This document shows positions 43,211 to 54,435 of a stretch of DNA of 64,000 nt, piece after piece. The stretch comes from Pseudeuparius sepicola (Eukaryota > Arthropoda > Insecta > Coleoptera > Anthribidae), in NCBI GenBank assembly GCA_963920635.1, contig OY987298.1, positions 146,170,257-146,234,256 of the forward strand, read 5' to 3'. Numbering within the stretch: position 1 is the first letter of the stretch; every line of letters begins with the position of its first letter. Both the position numbers and the translations under genes were made by a program. Under the pieces are notes generated by a model. That model was not told the DNA's origin and ran no database searches. It saw only the letters and a list, made by a program, of their open reading frames with translations.

Positions 43211-43503
43211 TTGTTCTGTTATGCGGCTCTCATTTGACGCCAGAGAAACATTTAAATTATTAATTTGTCTTTGGTATAATTCGTGTTCTTTATGATTAAA
43301 ACCAGTTTGTAAAACGATTGTTGTGAAACCTATTAAAATTGACGCAAGATTCGCGTTGCTACATATATTTTATTAATCGTTTTAAGGTCCTTGCTGCGTA
43401 AGGGTTGCTAAGCAATACTTTTTGTACCTAGCAACCACCTTCGCAGCTGGCAACCAAAATAACAGGGCACTTCGAACTTACGGGGAAGGGAGCAGGAAAA
43501 GTA

Positions 43504-44108
43504 TTTTTATTATACTTCCTTGAAAACACCTTATTTTCATCTGCAATATAATGAAAGATGGGGTTTTTCGGGCTAGCGCACGGAAACAGCGCCTGGAAAA
43601 ACTTTCCGTGCGCCGAATAAAAATACCGAATATATATGGCTTTAAAATAGAAATATACAGCAAAGCAAACTAAATTTAAGAAACTCTATATGCTCTCTGA
43701 TATTTAACATTATACCTACCTATTTTGTATTTTAATTCGTGAGTGTTTCAATATTTAGATACATTTCTGTAATATTTTTGTAATATTTTCACCTTATCTG
43801 ACAATAACTAATTTACAACAAAGCACCTTTGAAATAATTTGAGAGTAACCATGGAAACGCATCATACATACCAAACACTATATTGTCTGCATTGTTTATT
43901 TTTTGTCAATTAAATTTATTATAATATGCCTATAAAATGTTTTAAGTTTCCCTTTTCAAAGAAGTATAATAAAAAATATCGTTCATTACACGTCCAGAAA
44001 TAGATTTTCCGTGCTTGCATGACTTAACGTGTTCGGCTGCGCCTCACAGGGGAATTTGTCACGCGCGCACGGAAAAATCTTTATTTCCAGACTCGTAATG
44101 AAATATAC
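43504..44108 (+). repeat. 0.6-kb dispersed element with two GCACGGAAA hairpins (copy B)
   Basis: It is nearly identical to 5792-6400 from TTTTTATTATACTTC to ACTCGTAATGAAATATAC, with small indels (for example in GGGGAATTTGTCACG). Both hairpins are conserved, suggesting that structure matters to the element. Confidence 0.8.
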
Positions 44109-44421
44109 TATTATGTGACAACATGTTTTTGTGCAATTACATTAATTAAATTAAAGCTCAAAAGTTGCAATACATTAAATAATAGATATTCACAGGCAAG
44201 CGGGAGAAATTTGAATAGAAAAGTAAGATTTGCCTTTGTTCGACGAATTATTGCAAGGTTGCTACGTTTGGCGTTCTAGTCAATAAAACGACGAAACTGT
44301 AGATTTCTGCCTGAAGAAATATGTGCAACTTCGTCTTTAATTACAATTTTGTGCAATTAAGTATGATACGTTTGTTTAACAGACAATAAAAGCAGTAACA
44401 AGTAACAAAATATACACAGAA

Positions 44422-44940
44422 ATTAAGTATTTATAATAAGTGCGGTTCCTAGTGTGGATAGGTACATTTTCGACAAATAATATGGTAAATTTGGGCAAAT
44501 AGAGGGGACTACATTTTGTTGTAAGTCGAATTTTTGTGAGAATTCTTCGCAAAGTGCGCCATCAGGCAAATGATGATTATCTTCCTTTATGGTTAAATTT
44601 TCATAAAAATACAAACAACAAGCGAACAGAGAACAGCATGTTGTGAAGGAGAGTAATCTCTTCTGATTGAAATGGCAGTTTAGGGTCAATTTCATAATAT
44701 GTACATTCAACTAAATTATCTTTTGACTTTAACATTAGGTAAAGAAACTTTTGCAACAATACTAAACAATGGTTGAATTGATAGAAAGCTCCTTTAATTT
44801 GAAAGGGTACTTTAGTTTGTCTGTGCAATTGGCCCTTAATCATTTTATTCTTAAATTTTCGTCCTTTGGAAAGCCCAAAACGAATACAAGCTGACCGCTT
44901 GCCGTCAAGCAAACAAAACCTAGCTATTACTTCAAGTTAT
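44422..44940 (-). pseudogene. Unrecognised protein remnant with one frameshift
   Basis: Two minus-strand frames abut. The first (from about 44936) reads LEVIARFCLLDGKRSACIRF, GRKFKNKMIKGQ, KGAFYQFNHCLVLLQKFLYL and KLPFQSEEITLLHNMLFSV. The second carries on at ENLTIKEDNHHLPDGAL, then FSQKFDLQQNVVPSICPNLP and YYLSKMYLSTLG, to a stop at 44422-44425. One base change near 44613 would join them, giving about 165 residues. The composition (regular hydrophobic spacing, conserved-looking Cys, Trp-poor) is protein-like. I do not recognise the family; a transposon or virus-derived gene is possible. No start codon is evident. Confidence 0.45.
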
Positions 44941-44965
44941 TACGGTTTGACTTACCAGCCAGGTA

Positions 44966-46145
44966 TACAGGGTGAGTCGAAGTTAAACCGCCATACTCAA
45001 AATTTGAGTAGTATTTTTAAAAATAAATGGGGTTCTTCATATAACATTTTGTCCAAAAACGCTTCGTTTTCGACATACAGGGCGTCAAAGTTTTCTTTTA
45101 AAAACAGAAAAAAATTAGTATTTTCGGTTCCATTTATGCTATCGAGTTGAAAATTGGTACTTTTATGTTTTCTGGGACGGCGATTATGAATTTTCTATCA
45201 ACTTTCTTCTAGCCGCTAGAGGGCGTTGGCTACGTCGTTAGTTTCGAACAAAAGTGTTTTAAACTTTTTTATCGTTGAAAAATCTGCATTTTAGACAGCG
45301 GAATATTAAATTACATTCGATTTTGAACAAAAAATGTCTCTTGTAAAAATACGAAAACCTTAACCGTTTTCATGAAAAACGCAATTTTGTGTCGTGGTGC
45401 GCGTGAATTCGAAAAAATTAAAATTTCATAGTAGGCTGAGAAATGGGATTTATTCATTTGGAATTCTTTATTTACAGTAGGTATTGTCCTAAATTAACAA
45501 TTTTTGTGAAATTAGTAATAAAAAGAACTTTAACCAAGACAACTTTATTAGGAAAAACAGAGAAAAAGCGCTTCAACGTTTAGTAGGCTTTGAAAACAAT
45601 TGTGGGTTACTAATTTCACAAAAATTGTTAATTTAGGACAATACCTACTGTAAATAAAGAATTCCAAATGAATAAATCCCATTTCTCAGCCTACTATGAA
45701 ATTTTAATTTTTTCGAATTCACGCGCACCGCGACACAAAATTGCGTTTTTCATGAAAACGGTTAAGGTTTTCGTATTTTTACAAGAGACATTTTTTGTTC
45801 AAAATCGAATGTAATTTAATATTCCGCTGTCTAAAATGCAGATTTTTCAACGATAAAAAAGTTTAAAACACTTTTGTTCGAAAGTAACGACGTAGCGGCT
45901 AGAAGAAAGTTGATAGAAAATTTATAATCGCCGTCCCAGAAAACATAAAAGTACCAATTTTCAACTCGATAGCATAAATGGAACCGAAAATACTAATTTT
46001 TTTCTGTTTTTAAAAGAAAACTTTGACGCCCTGTATGTCGAAAACGAAGCGTTTTTGGACAAAATGTTATATGAAGAACCCCATTTATTTTTAAAAATAC
46101 TACTCAAATTTTGAGTATGGCGGTTTAACTTCGACTCACCCTGTA
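44966..46145. mobile_element. Long palindromic element flanked by TA
   Basis: TACAGGGTGAGTCGAAGTTA at 44966 is matched exactly by TAACTTCGACTCACCCTGTA ending 46145. TA lies on each side (44964-44965 and 46146-46147). Arms are about 554 and 538 bp, almost perfect inverses, with a roughly 87-bp centre (about 45520-45606). The left arm has about 14 extra bases (AGAGGGCGTTGGCT near 45217) that the right lacks. The plus and minus frames near the two ends encode the same peptide and are shadows of the arms. A TA target suggests mobilisation by a Tc1/mariner-type transposase. Confidence 0.9.
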
Positions 46146-46147
46146 TA

Positions 46148-46954
46148 ACTAAGTTATAGCTTCCCTCGACGGTTCTAGGCAACTTGAGGCTAGAAATTGC
46201 AAAGGAACGATTCTTCACTTCGAACTTCTAGAGAAATGATTCATTTTTTCACAAACAAAACAAATTTATAAAAAAGCTGTCGCCAGCAGTTCAGGCTGTC
46301 TGTTTCCACCCAGAGACACACTGCCTCGTCGTAGCAATCTGGCGACGATAGCACTACCCGCACTACGCAAATTAATTCTGGTAAATTTCTTGTAAAATCA
46401 ACTGACAGAAGGTGACAGGCCACGCCGCGCCGACCCGCAAGCCATGTTGCCAACTTTCTCAACTTCAGGGCTTTCCTAGAGTCGGCTGTGGTACAGTACA
46501 AAAAAATTTAAACAAGGAATACAGCAGCCACCATTCAAACTACCAATGTAGGGTTAAAAATGGCGACGAATTTCATCTCTTTTCGATCCCTGCGCCTTGC
46601 CGTGGGCAATAGGGCCAAAACCGGTATATGTTAGTATACAGGTATGTGGTTCATGCTCACGTTTACGTGGCTGCATACTCGAGGTTTTCGACAAACGGTT
46701 TTGCGTCTAATCGCTGTATATATAATGGTTTACACTAAGTGGCACCCATGCGGGTCAGGTGTCTCTAAAAAATTCAAATGCAAACCGTCCGTTATCGATT
46801 CCAACCGCAATGGCGGACGGGAAGCTTGAAACGTAAAAAAGGAACACGTCGTTATAGCGCAATTTTTAGATCGACATTCGATTGAGATAACATCGATGTG
46901 TCTGGCGCGCCGCGCTGACGGCAATATCGGTATGTGGTATCCACCATGAGCATA
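46148..46954. other. Gene-free 0.8-kb stretch
   Basis: Moderately GC-rich in places (CGCGCCGACCCGCAAGCC). Short frames on both strands carry no domain. Nothing recognisable. Confidence 0.35.
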
Positions 46955-49329
46955 TACAGGGTGATTTATTCATAAATACATTAATTTTAACCACGTCATC
47001 AGGGAGGTACATATATACCGAAAACGCAAAAAAAAATTTTTTGCTGCATGTTGAAATAATGGGGCAATTTATCCCAAATCCCGCGTAACGAGGCGCACCT
47101 GAACGCATGTGGCTACGACGTTATGCTGCAGCACATGGCACCGGCCGCGACGTTGCCATTATTTATTGATAATTTAATTACGAAAAAATATTCAGTTTAT
47201 GAATTATTTACCTAGTTGATATGCCAATAACAGGGTGTTAGCACACCTTGGACTTGGCGTGTTCAGCATCTAACTCGAGAGACCCTTATCACTACACTTT
47301 TCACAGCACCCGCTATAACAATACAAAAGGCCTTCATAATCACACGCACAAAACGCACTCAGTGTCTACAGAGGGTGGAAAATACTGAAACCTCAAAAGA
47401 CTGAAACTGTCTCCGAAATTCGCTAGATTTTGAGATTTAAGACAAAAATTTTATTAAAAAGAACGCAGGCGTCCCATCCGCATTCCACAACTATTATTTA
47501 TTACGTCAAACTTGTCATTGTCAAGGATCTGCTGCCGGTTTCTATTGTATGTGGCGCCATCTCGTTGGTATTAACGTCGCCGAATCTGTGGTTGAGCTCT
47601 CAGTCACCCTCTTGTGTGTTCAAAACCGAAAGTCTACAGCGCGCTTTATGACACGGTAACTAGCGAACCTTTCCAATAGATGGCAGCACGTACTACAGAA
47701 ACCAGAGTTGCCTACATTCTGTAGGTATATTCGGTACTCTTTGTGCAACATTTTTGCTTTTTTACCAAAACGGTTCTCTAGACAAATGCGGAAATGATAG
47801 ACATAATAATGATCCTTCATGGAGAATGCCTGCAGAATGTCAGTCAAGCTGCCGCGGAACTATTTAGAAGCGCGCCACCTATCGGCAGGTAGCGAAACTA
47901 AGTACGAAACCACAACGACGTTTCATTACGGGAATGCTTTCTACGAACGAAGTAGTGTCAATGAATGCGACATGGGACATAACCTTTAAAAATATCCAAA
48001 CCAAAATACGGAGAATGTGCACTGTGAAATACGGGAAACAATAACATCACATGTGCGATTAGTGAGGCGGAGTGCGAGAAACGAAAGGAAATTCACAGTG
48101 CACTCTGCAGAAACTTGGAAAGGATCAATGCCGCAAACACCAACGCGCCGTGTGCCGGAAATTCTCGGCCACGGGCAATCGCCAAGCTCCTTTTGCGGAG
48201 TTCGGGCTACACACATCCTCCTACTCCTACTAACGACTGCACGACAAGGGTTGTGACAAACAGAAGTCAAGAAAGCTAAGGACTTTTAGCAACCCATCAT
48301 CCCTAACTCGCCCAGAAATAATACTAAGACTCGGTAGGTTACACATCAGGCTATACCCGGTAACATACCTAACGGCAGGAAAAGAAACTAGAAAAAGCTG
48401 TAAAGATCGAAAGGTGGAAATTAGAAAGATTCAAGTACTTACGACTGAACCAATGTCACAGAGGAGGACCACCCCCACGGAAACGATTCTATTGCAAATA
48501 TGGATCCCTAGTAACAATGAAAAGCAAACATAACGAGAAATAAAGGAATGAGAAGTGTATCGTTGGTGATGGTAACCAACTTAAGCGGAAAGTAAGGTAA
48601 TTTTAAGCAACTGTATCCCAGAGATGTTGGCTAATTTTGACGTTCTTATTTCAGAGGAAGCAGAACAATCACAGAACACAACTACTTACTCTAGGAGCGT
48701 CTTGGTGTAGTAAAAAGGATTATCAGTGAACTAGTGAGCGGAAATATTAGTGCCCCAAGCGAAAGTGAGTGAAGTTCGTTTTATCGAGAAAAAATCGTCT
48801 TCAGTGGTGTCGAGGTCCACGAAATCATGTAAGCCCCCTAGTTGAAAAGGTACCTACTTAATAAAGCATCCAAAAATCAAAAGGTCACGTAAGCAGTCGT
48901 TTCATTTATTTTTCTCGTTGGCATTTATCCCTTAAGGCTCGCCTTAAGGTGTCTCAGGGCAAAACTAACCGTTACAAGAGGTAAGCGTTAACATTTGTCC
49001 ATAATTTCCGCAAGCATTTGGCGGAACATTCGCCTACAATACAAATAATTATGTACTGAAAACATTCCTTTAAATTTACGAAAGTTGCGTACATCTGGCA
49101 ACAATGTTGACGCGCGCAACGGCAAGCGTCGTCCGATGCCTCATGCGCCCTGAAAGCAATCCAGTGGCAGCCGTAAATAGAGGGCCAAATAGGTAAAAAT
49201 GCGGTTTAGAAAAAAAATAATTCCGGCTTTAAAAAAAAGTTGGAATTTTTTTAATTGCGATTTCGCATTCATAGCATTTTTCCCTACCCACTGTTAAAAT
49301 TAATGTAGTTATGAATAAATCACCCTGTA
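46955..49329. mobile_element. 2.4-kb TIR element flanked by TA
   Basis: TACAGGGTGATTTATTCATA and following AATACATTAATTTTAAC at the left face GTTAAAATTAATGTAGTTAT and GAATAAATCACCCTGTA at the right, about 37 bp with few mismatches. TA flanks both ends. The interior is not palindromic; it has several short frames on both strands, none recognised. It may be a non-autonomous Tc1/mariner-type element carrying captured DNA: the block about 47860-48260 is GC-richer than the ends. Confidence 0.7.
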
Positions 49330-49639
49330 TAGGCCAGGGAAAATAGAATTTGACCTAGACAAAAATATAAACTGCAATTTTGTTTTACCATATCAAAGTT
49401 ATAAGTAAGTACCTTGGTAGAAACCAAAAATTAAACATTTTGAAAAAACGGAACCTTGAGATACCTACCTCAAAAAACACCTATTTTTCGTTGCAATTTC
49501 GAGCAAAAATGTGAACTGTTTTTTTAGACTCTTTAGGTAAAAAACTTCCCTTGCTAACATATATTAAGAAATTAAACATTTTAAGAATATGGAAGTAACT
49601 TAGATTGACAAAGAGAGATAAAAATCGGATAATTTTCTA

Positions 49640-50190
49640 TTTCGGCAAAAGCAAAAATATTAACTACGTTTTTATTGCAGATGATCATTCCCTTTTACAA
49701 ATAGAATGTAACTTATATAAAATTAAACACTTATCTGAGCCGCATGTACGTCAGCTGTCACTTCTCATTGGTATAGAATAGGCAAAAATATTAACTGTTT
49801 TTTGTTTGTTTAACTTTTTACAATATAACTATATTGAATCATATATAGCGAAATTAAACATTTATTTACGGCGCATATAAGTCAACTGTCACTTGTAATT
49901 TCTTTAGGAAAAGCAAAAATATTAACTGTTTTTTTGTTTAACTTTTTACAAAATAACTATATTAAATCACATATAGCGAAATTAAACATTTATTTAGGGC
50001 GCATGTAAGTCAACTGTCATTTGTCATTTGTATCAGTAGAGCAAAAATATTACTTAACTATTTTTTAAACTTTTTGCAATATACCTAACTATATTGAATC
50101 ATATAGGGCACAATTAAACATTTATTTACTGTGCATATACATATACTACCTCACTACGTCAATTGTCACTTGTCATTTGTATAGGAGGAG
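49640..50190 (+). repeat. About 128-bp tandem repeat
   Basis: GCAAAAATATTAACTG recurs at about 49783 and 49912, and in altered form at 50040. Each is followed by TTTAACTTTTTACAATATAA, ATATATAGCGAAATTAAACA and TAAGTCAACTGTCACTTGT. Earlier, more diverged units begin about 49640. There is no coding. Confidence 0.75.
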
Positions 50191-50202
50191 CAAAATTATT
50201 AA

Positions 50203-50600
50203 GGTGGCATAAACACACATGGCATTCAATACTACCAACCCAAGTGAGTTTTTTGTGTTTATTTTGAAAATCGTTATGCTTTTCATAAAACCAATGATCA
50301 ACTCGAATACTGCATTATATTGCGCATATTTTGATAAAAAATCAGCCAAATCTGATGTCTCGTTTGGAAAAACAATATACCTAAAGGTTCTGGTAATTTT
50401 ATTTTAGAGAAGAAGAAGAAAATACATTTCAGGTATATTGTTTTCGCAAACGAGACATCAGATTTGGCTGATTTTTTGTCCAAATATGCGCAATATATTG
50501 TAATATTTGAGTTGAGCATTGGTTTTTTGAAAAACCGAGTAATTTTAAAAACAAAAACCAAAAACACACTTGGGTTGGCACTATTTGTGATAATGCCCCC
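50203..50600. mobile_element. Palindromic MITE flanked by TTAA
   Basis: GGTGGCATAAACACACATGG faces ATAATGCCCCC, with TTAA at 50199-50202 and 50601-50604. The arms share CAACCCAAGTG / CACTTGGGTTGG, TATTGCGCATATTT / AATATGCGCAATAT and AAATCTGATGTCTCGTTTG / CAAACGAGACATCAGATTT. TTAA is the piggyBac target, though the terminal bases are not the usual piggyBac CCC. A relative is at 59750-59942. Confidence 0.75.
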
Positions 50601-51584
50601 TTAACTGATTTTTTTGTATAACTTTTAACAACATAACTTTTTTGTGATCAAGAAAAAAATATTGTTTTCCCATAAAAAAACTAAAGAATATACAGTTTCA
50701 TTAAGCGTCTATAATGCCTGGGTTTTTCAGTAGTGACCACTCTGGCCACGCCTTTTATAGAAAAACGCCCTGCCTGTTTGGCCCTGGTAGGGTTGCTGAT
50801 TGTTTTGATGTTTTTTAGCAAAAATAAAATAATCACATTTTTTTATGTAATTTCCGCAAATAAGACATTCTGACAACTCCATTTTCAAACACTGCACGCT
50901 CTGGCGATCTATGACAGGTACTGGCACGCGGCTCGTTATCCAATTACTAGGCTGCCGTCATTTTTCGAGAAATCGATCGATTAATATTTATTTTTAAAGA
51001 AAAAAATACTTCCGTTACCAATTTTTGTTTAATTTCAAAAAATTTAACAAGACTTCACTTACAAAGTTTAACAAAAAATCAGCCAGTTAATGATTTTGCT
51101 CTCAAAGACAGCTTCAAATTTCTTTAAAATGCGATTTCCGGCGAAACAATATGTTTAATTTCAGAACAAACTGTTAATACTTGATTTTTAAGGTAATTAT
51201 AAATAATAAAAACGCAGTTAATATTTTTGCCCAACAAAATATTACGCATAAAATGTCATTTTTACATCATTCGGATACTTGCGCAAACGTAATCTGTTTA
51301 ATTTATCAATCTCAACTTTATATACCTTACTTATAATAAATGCAGCTTAAAATTCGCAGTTAATATTTATGCCGTCTTTATTACAAGAAAATGAATTTTT
51401 CTAAAAAACGCCCACATGCGTATGTTTATTTTGTATAAAAAACAATTCCGGCGTTCATTTTTTATTACCAATATTTTGTGATGGCATTATAAAAATGCGG
51501 TTATGAATTTTGTCTAGGTTTCGTTATTTTTTACCGTAATTTCCCTGGCCTATAACAAAAAATGTATATCGGAGGACAGTATAC

Positions 51585-52384
51585 TACAGGATGATTTTTT
51601 TAGGACTACCACCGCGATTTTCTCGCTTATTTTGCGCCCTACAAAAAAAAAACGCAAGGAACAAAAATGTGGCAATTTTGGACAGCTATAAGCGGTGCTG
51701 AAAAAGAAATCGACATCCATGGCCAACTTGTCGCTCATTATAAAAAAATAAAATTAATAAAAACTAATAGCCGTGGAATGTTTATTGGAAAACTTTTATA
51801 TTAAAAATTGATGGCACTTAGAAGCTTTATGCAACCAGGTACTCGGATAGTTTCAACAAATTACAGGATCTTCGGCTCTCTTGGGGTCATGAAATTTTTT
51901 GTCGATCTGAAGTTTTTTTAGCACAGCGCGAAAAGTTGGGCATTGGACGCCCATTTCTTTTTTAACGTCGCCTGGCTGACCAAAATTGCCATAGGTATTT
52001 TATTTTCTTACGTATTTTCTGTGCGGCCCAAAATAAAATAGAAATTAGCTTAATAAGAAATAAACAAAAAATTTTCATAGCCTCAAAAGAGCCGAAGATC
52101 CTGTGTAATTTTCTTCAACTATCTGAGTACCCAGTTGCATAAAGCTTCTTAGTGCCATCAATTTTCAATATGAAAGTTTTCCGCTATTTCTTAAAATAAA
52201 CATGCTACGGCTATTAATTGTTTTGCTCAATTTGAGTTTTTTTATATTGCGCTATGGATGCCGATTTCTTTTGCAGAACCACTTAGCTGCCCAAAATTGC
52301 CACATTTTTGTTTCTTATGTTTTTTTGTAGGGCGCAAAATAAGCAAGAAAATCGCGGTGGTAGTTCTAAAAAAATCATCCAGTA
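51585..52384. mobile_element. Palindromic element, TACAGGATGATTTTTT family
   Basis: TACAGGATGATTTTTTTAGG, then ACTACCACCGCGATTTTC, faces GAAAATCGCGGTGGTAGTTC and AAAAAAATCATCC(A)GTA. Arms of about 380 bp meet near 51985. Inner pairs include TTAAGAAATA and CAACCAGGTACTCGGATAG / CTATCTGAGTACCCAGTTG. Confidence 0.8.
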
Positions 52385-53051
52385 TTTATTACCAAGAGCC
52401 ATTTCAACTCGCATAAGATTATAGAATAAGATGTTATGTAAAATGTAGACAGTATATTTCTTTATTTGAAGCGACTAGGTTGCCTCAGATAATATGGGCC
52501 CGATCATTGTTATTTAAAGAAGTTGTGGTTAATTTTTAATTTTTACAAAGGTACAACCCGTCCCACGAACATATTTACTACTTTTTCGCAAAAGTCGTCA
52601 TAAATTCGAAAAGAGCCGTTCTAAAAATCGAAGGTGGTGGTAAAGTTCTTAATTGTGTCTTGTACTTTCCTCCAGTACCGAAAGAAACCTCGAAAACCCG
52701 ATATTTAACCAAATTTCACGACTCCCGATTTTCAAGTTTCGAGAAACGGGACGGCTGTAGAATTAGCGAAATTAACGGGAAATCCTGAGGAACCGCTCTT
52801 AGAAATTGCGTGTTTTTTTTCATTTTTTGATTTTCCGGGGGCACCGGAAGCATCTGCACCTCACCTGAAGACTTGAGGGAAGCTTTAAAAATTCCGACCC
52901 CAGAGCTCCGAGCCGAAATAACTTAGCTGTAGCTCGGCAAAAAAACGGTAATTTCTGAGAGTTTTCGGAATTTGGCTTTTAGGTGACGGGAAATGCCGAC
53001 CAATCACGTAAAAAAGATGCGTCCCACCTGCGTTTTCGCCGAAAATCCTTA

Positions 53052-53955
53052 TGCCTGTTTTACATTGACAATTTCTTCATGAATTAATTCATGAAGTCAC
53101 TTCAAGGACAAATTATTATAAAAAGTCGTGTATTACACTGGCAATTTCTTCATGAATTAATTCATGAATTTCTTCATGAAGTTACTTCACGAATTAGAGC
53201 ATGTTCTATTTTCCGTCAAGTTTTGCGTGAACTTCAGGAGTACTAACATTGAAAATTTGAACACAAGAAAGGTTATAGGTATTTTGATACTGGTTTTGTT
53301 TGAGGCATTAGACGAGGAAGAGCAGAGTACATAGTTTTAAAGATAATATACTTGGATAAAAAGTGTGTGAAATGTTACAATATGTTTTATTTATGTATTC
53401 CGCTGCCAAGGCACAGCTCCCTCATTCACGAAATAATCACAAAACTCTTGGGCAGCAACGCAAGCATGTCTTGGTGAGCATGTCTGGTAAGAAAGTCCAA
53501 ATTGAAATATATAGTCTTTATCAAGCTCTTCTAGGATAGAAGTAGGACATTCGGGCCTCAAAAATTATGTAATGTGCAACATGCCAATGTTATGGTTTGC
53601 ACTTTTTCCACATTCAAATTAATTGTAGTCAAAAAACTCTAAATCGTTTGGGTAAAATGCCAAATGCCTTTTTAACTACTCTTCTAGACATACTTAATCT
53701 GAAGTTAAAGATGCTTTGGAGGAAGATGGATATGGTTAGAAAATATGTTCTGATAGGGGAAATGCAGCACAAAACAATTATTTTGTTATTTATTCCCTTG
53801 TGTTGGTATTTGCTAGAATCTGACATAAGGTGACAAAAAAATTCATCAGTTTCTTCATCAGTGTAAAATAGAACTTGTCCTGAATTAATTCATGAATTTA
53901 TTCATAAACTTATTCATGAATTAATTCATGAAGAAATTGTCAATGTAAAACAGGC
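53052..53955. mobile_element. PIF/Harbinger element, deletion derivative, TTA duplication
   Basis: TGCCTGTTTTACATTGACAA and the inverse TTGTCAATGTAAAACAGGC are flanked by TTA (53049-53051 and 53956-53958), the classic Harbinger target. The subterminal parts contain many copies of the palindromic word TTCATGAATTAATTCATGAA. The interior keeps a transposase C-terminus on the minus strand (53391-53570) and, on the plus strand at about 53260-53332, a fragment VLFEALDEEEQST. The mixed orientations suggest two original ORFs or a rearrangement. Confidence 0.8.
53391..53570 (-). pseudogene. Harbinger transposase C-terminal fragment
   Basis: The minus-strand frame reads RPECPTSILEELDKDYIF, FGLSYQTCSPRHACVAAQEF and CDYFVNEGAVPWQRNT to a stop at 53391-53393. 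The close ...YF.NEGAVPWQ is the characteristic end of HARBI1-like PIF/Harbinger nucleases. The DDE core is missing, so the fragment is inactive. Confidence 0.75.
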
Positions 53956-54435
53956 TTAAATAACTCGAAAACGGGAAATAATTTACCTGAAAAAGTTTCG
54001 TTAGATATGTTGACCCGTTCTCCGGCCATCTCGCCGTACCGTCAGATCTCCCGAAAAACGCGTTTGATTTTTTTTTCCTGGGCATCGAACGGTATATGGC
54101 ACTGGCTGTATAGCGTGACTTCGCACACAACTCGCGTCCCCGAGGTCCAGACTTGCCCTCGTCTTTCGCGCCCTATTTAACAGCGGAGGATTTTCGGGGC
54201 CCCGAAAATACGCCCATCGGATTTATAAGGGACCCTCTTTTTATTGTTGCTCCATGAGCCTTCTTTCCTATTTTCTTCCATAATCATATGAGAGTAGATT
54301 TGCCTAAAAATTAACCACAACTTCTTTAAATAACAATGATCGGTTGAGGCAACCTACTCGCTTCAAGTAAATAAATATAGGTACTGTCTACATTTTACAT
54401 AACATCTTATTCTATAATCTTATGAGAGTTTAAAT

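Larger units (their letters stand above)
49330..51552. mobile_element. 2.2-kb TIR element with internal tandem repeats
   Basis: TAGGCCAGGGAAAATAG at the left and TTTCCCTGGCCTA at the right, followed inward by CCTAGACAAAA on both sides, form the termini. TA flanks both, and the left TA is the end of the preceding element. The inner parts repeat AAAAATATTAACTG in one direction on the left and its inverse on the right (51213, 51358). A TTAA-flanked MITE sits inside (50203-50600). Confidence 0.65.
52401..54435. mobile_element. 2.0-kb TIR element holding a Harbinger insertion
   Basis: GCATAAGATTATAGAATAAG, then ATGTTATGTAAAATGTAGAC, at the left matches inversely TCTACATTTTACATAACATC and TTATTCTATAATCTTATGAG at the right. 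A second inverted pair lies further in (AACAATGATCGGTTGAGGC / GGGCCCGATCATTGTT). The interior 52560-53040 is unique with no coding; the PIF/Harbinger remnant 53052-53955 is nested in it. Confidence 0.7.

Noticed and set aside
44866..46218. Two frames, one per strand, sharing a long identical peptide
   Set aside because: They are mirror translations of the palindrome arms at 44966-46145, not a duplicated gene.
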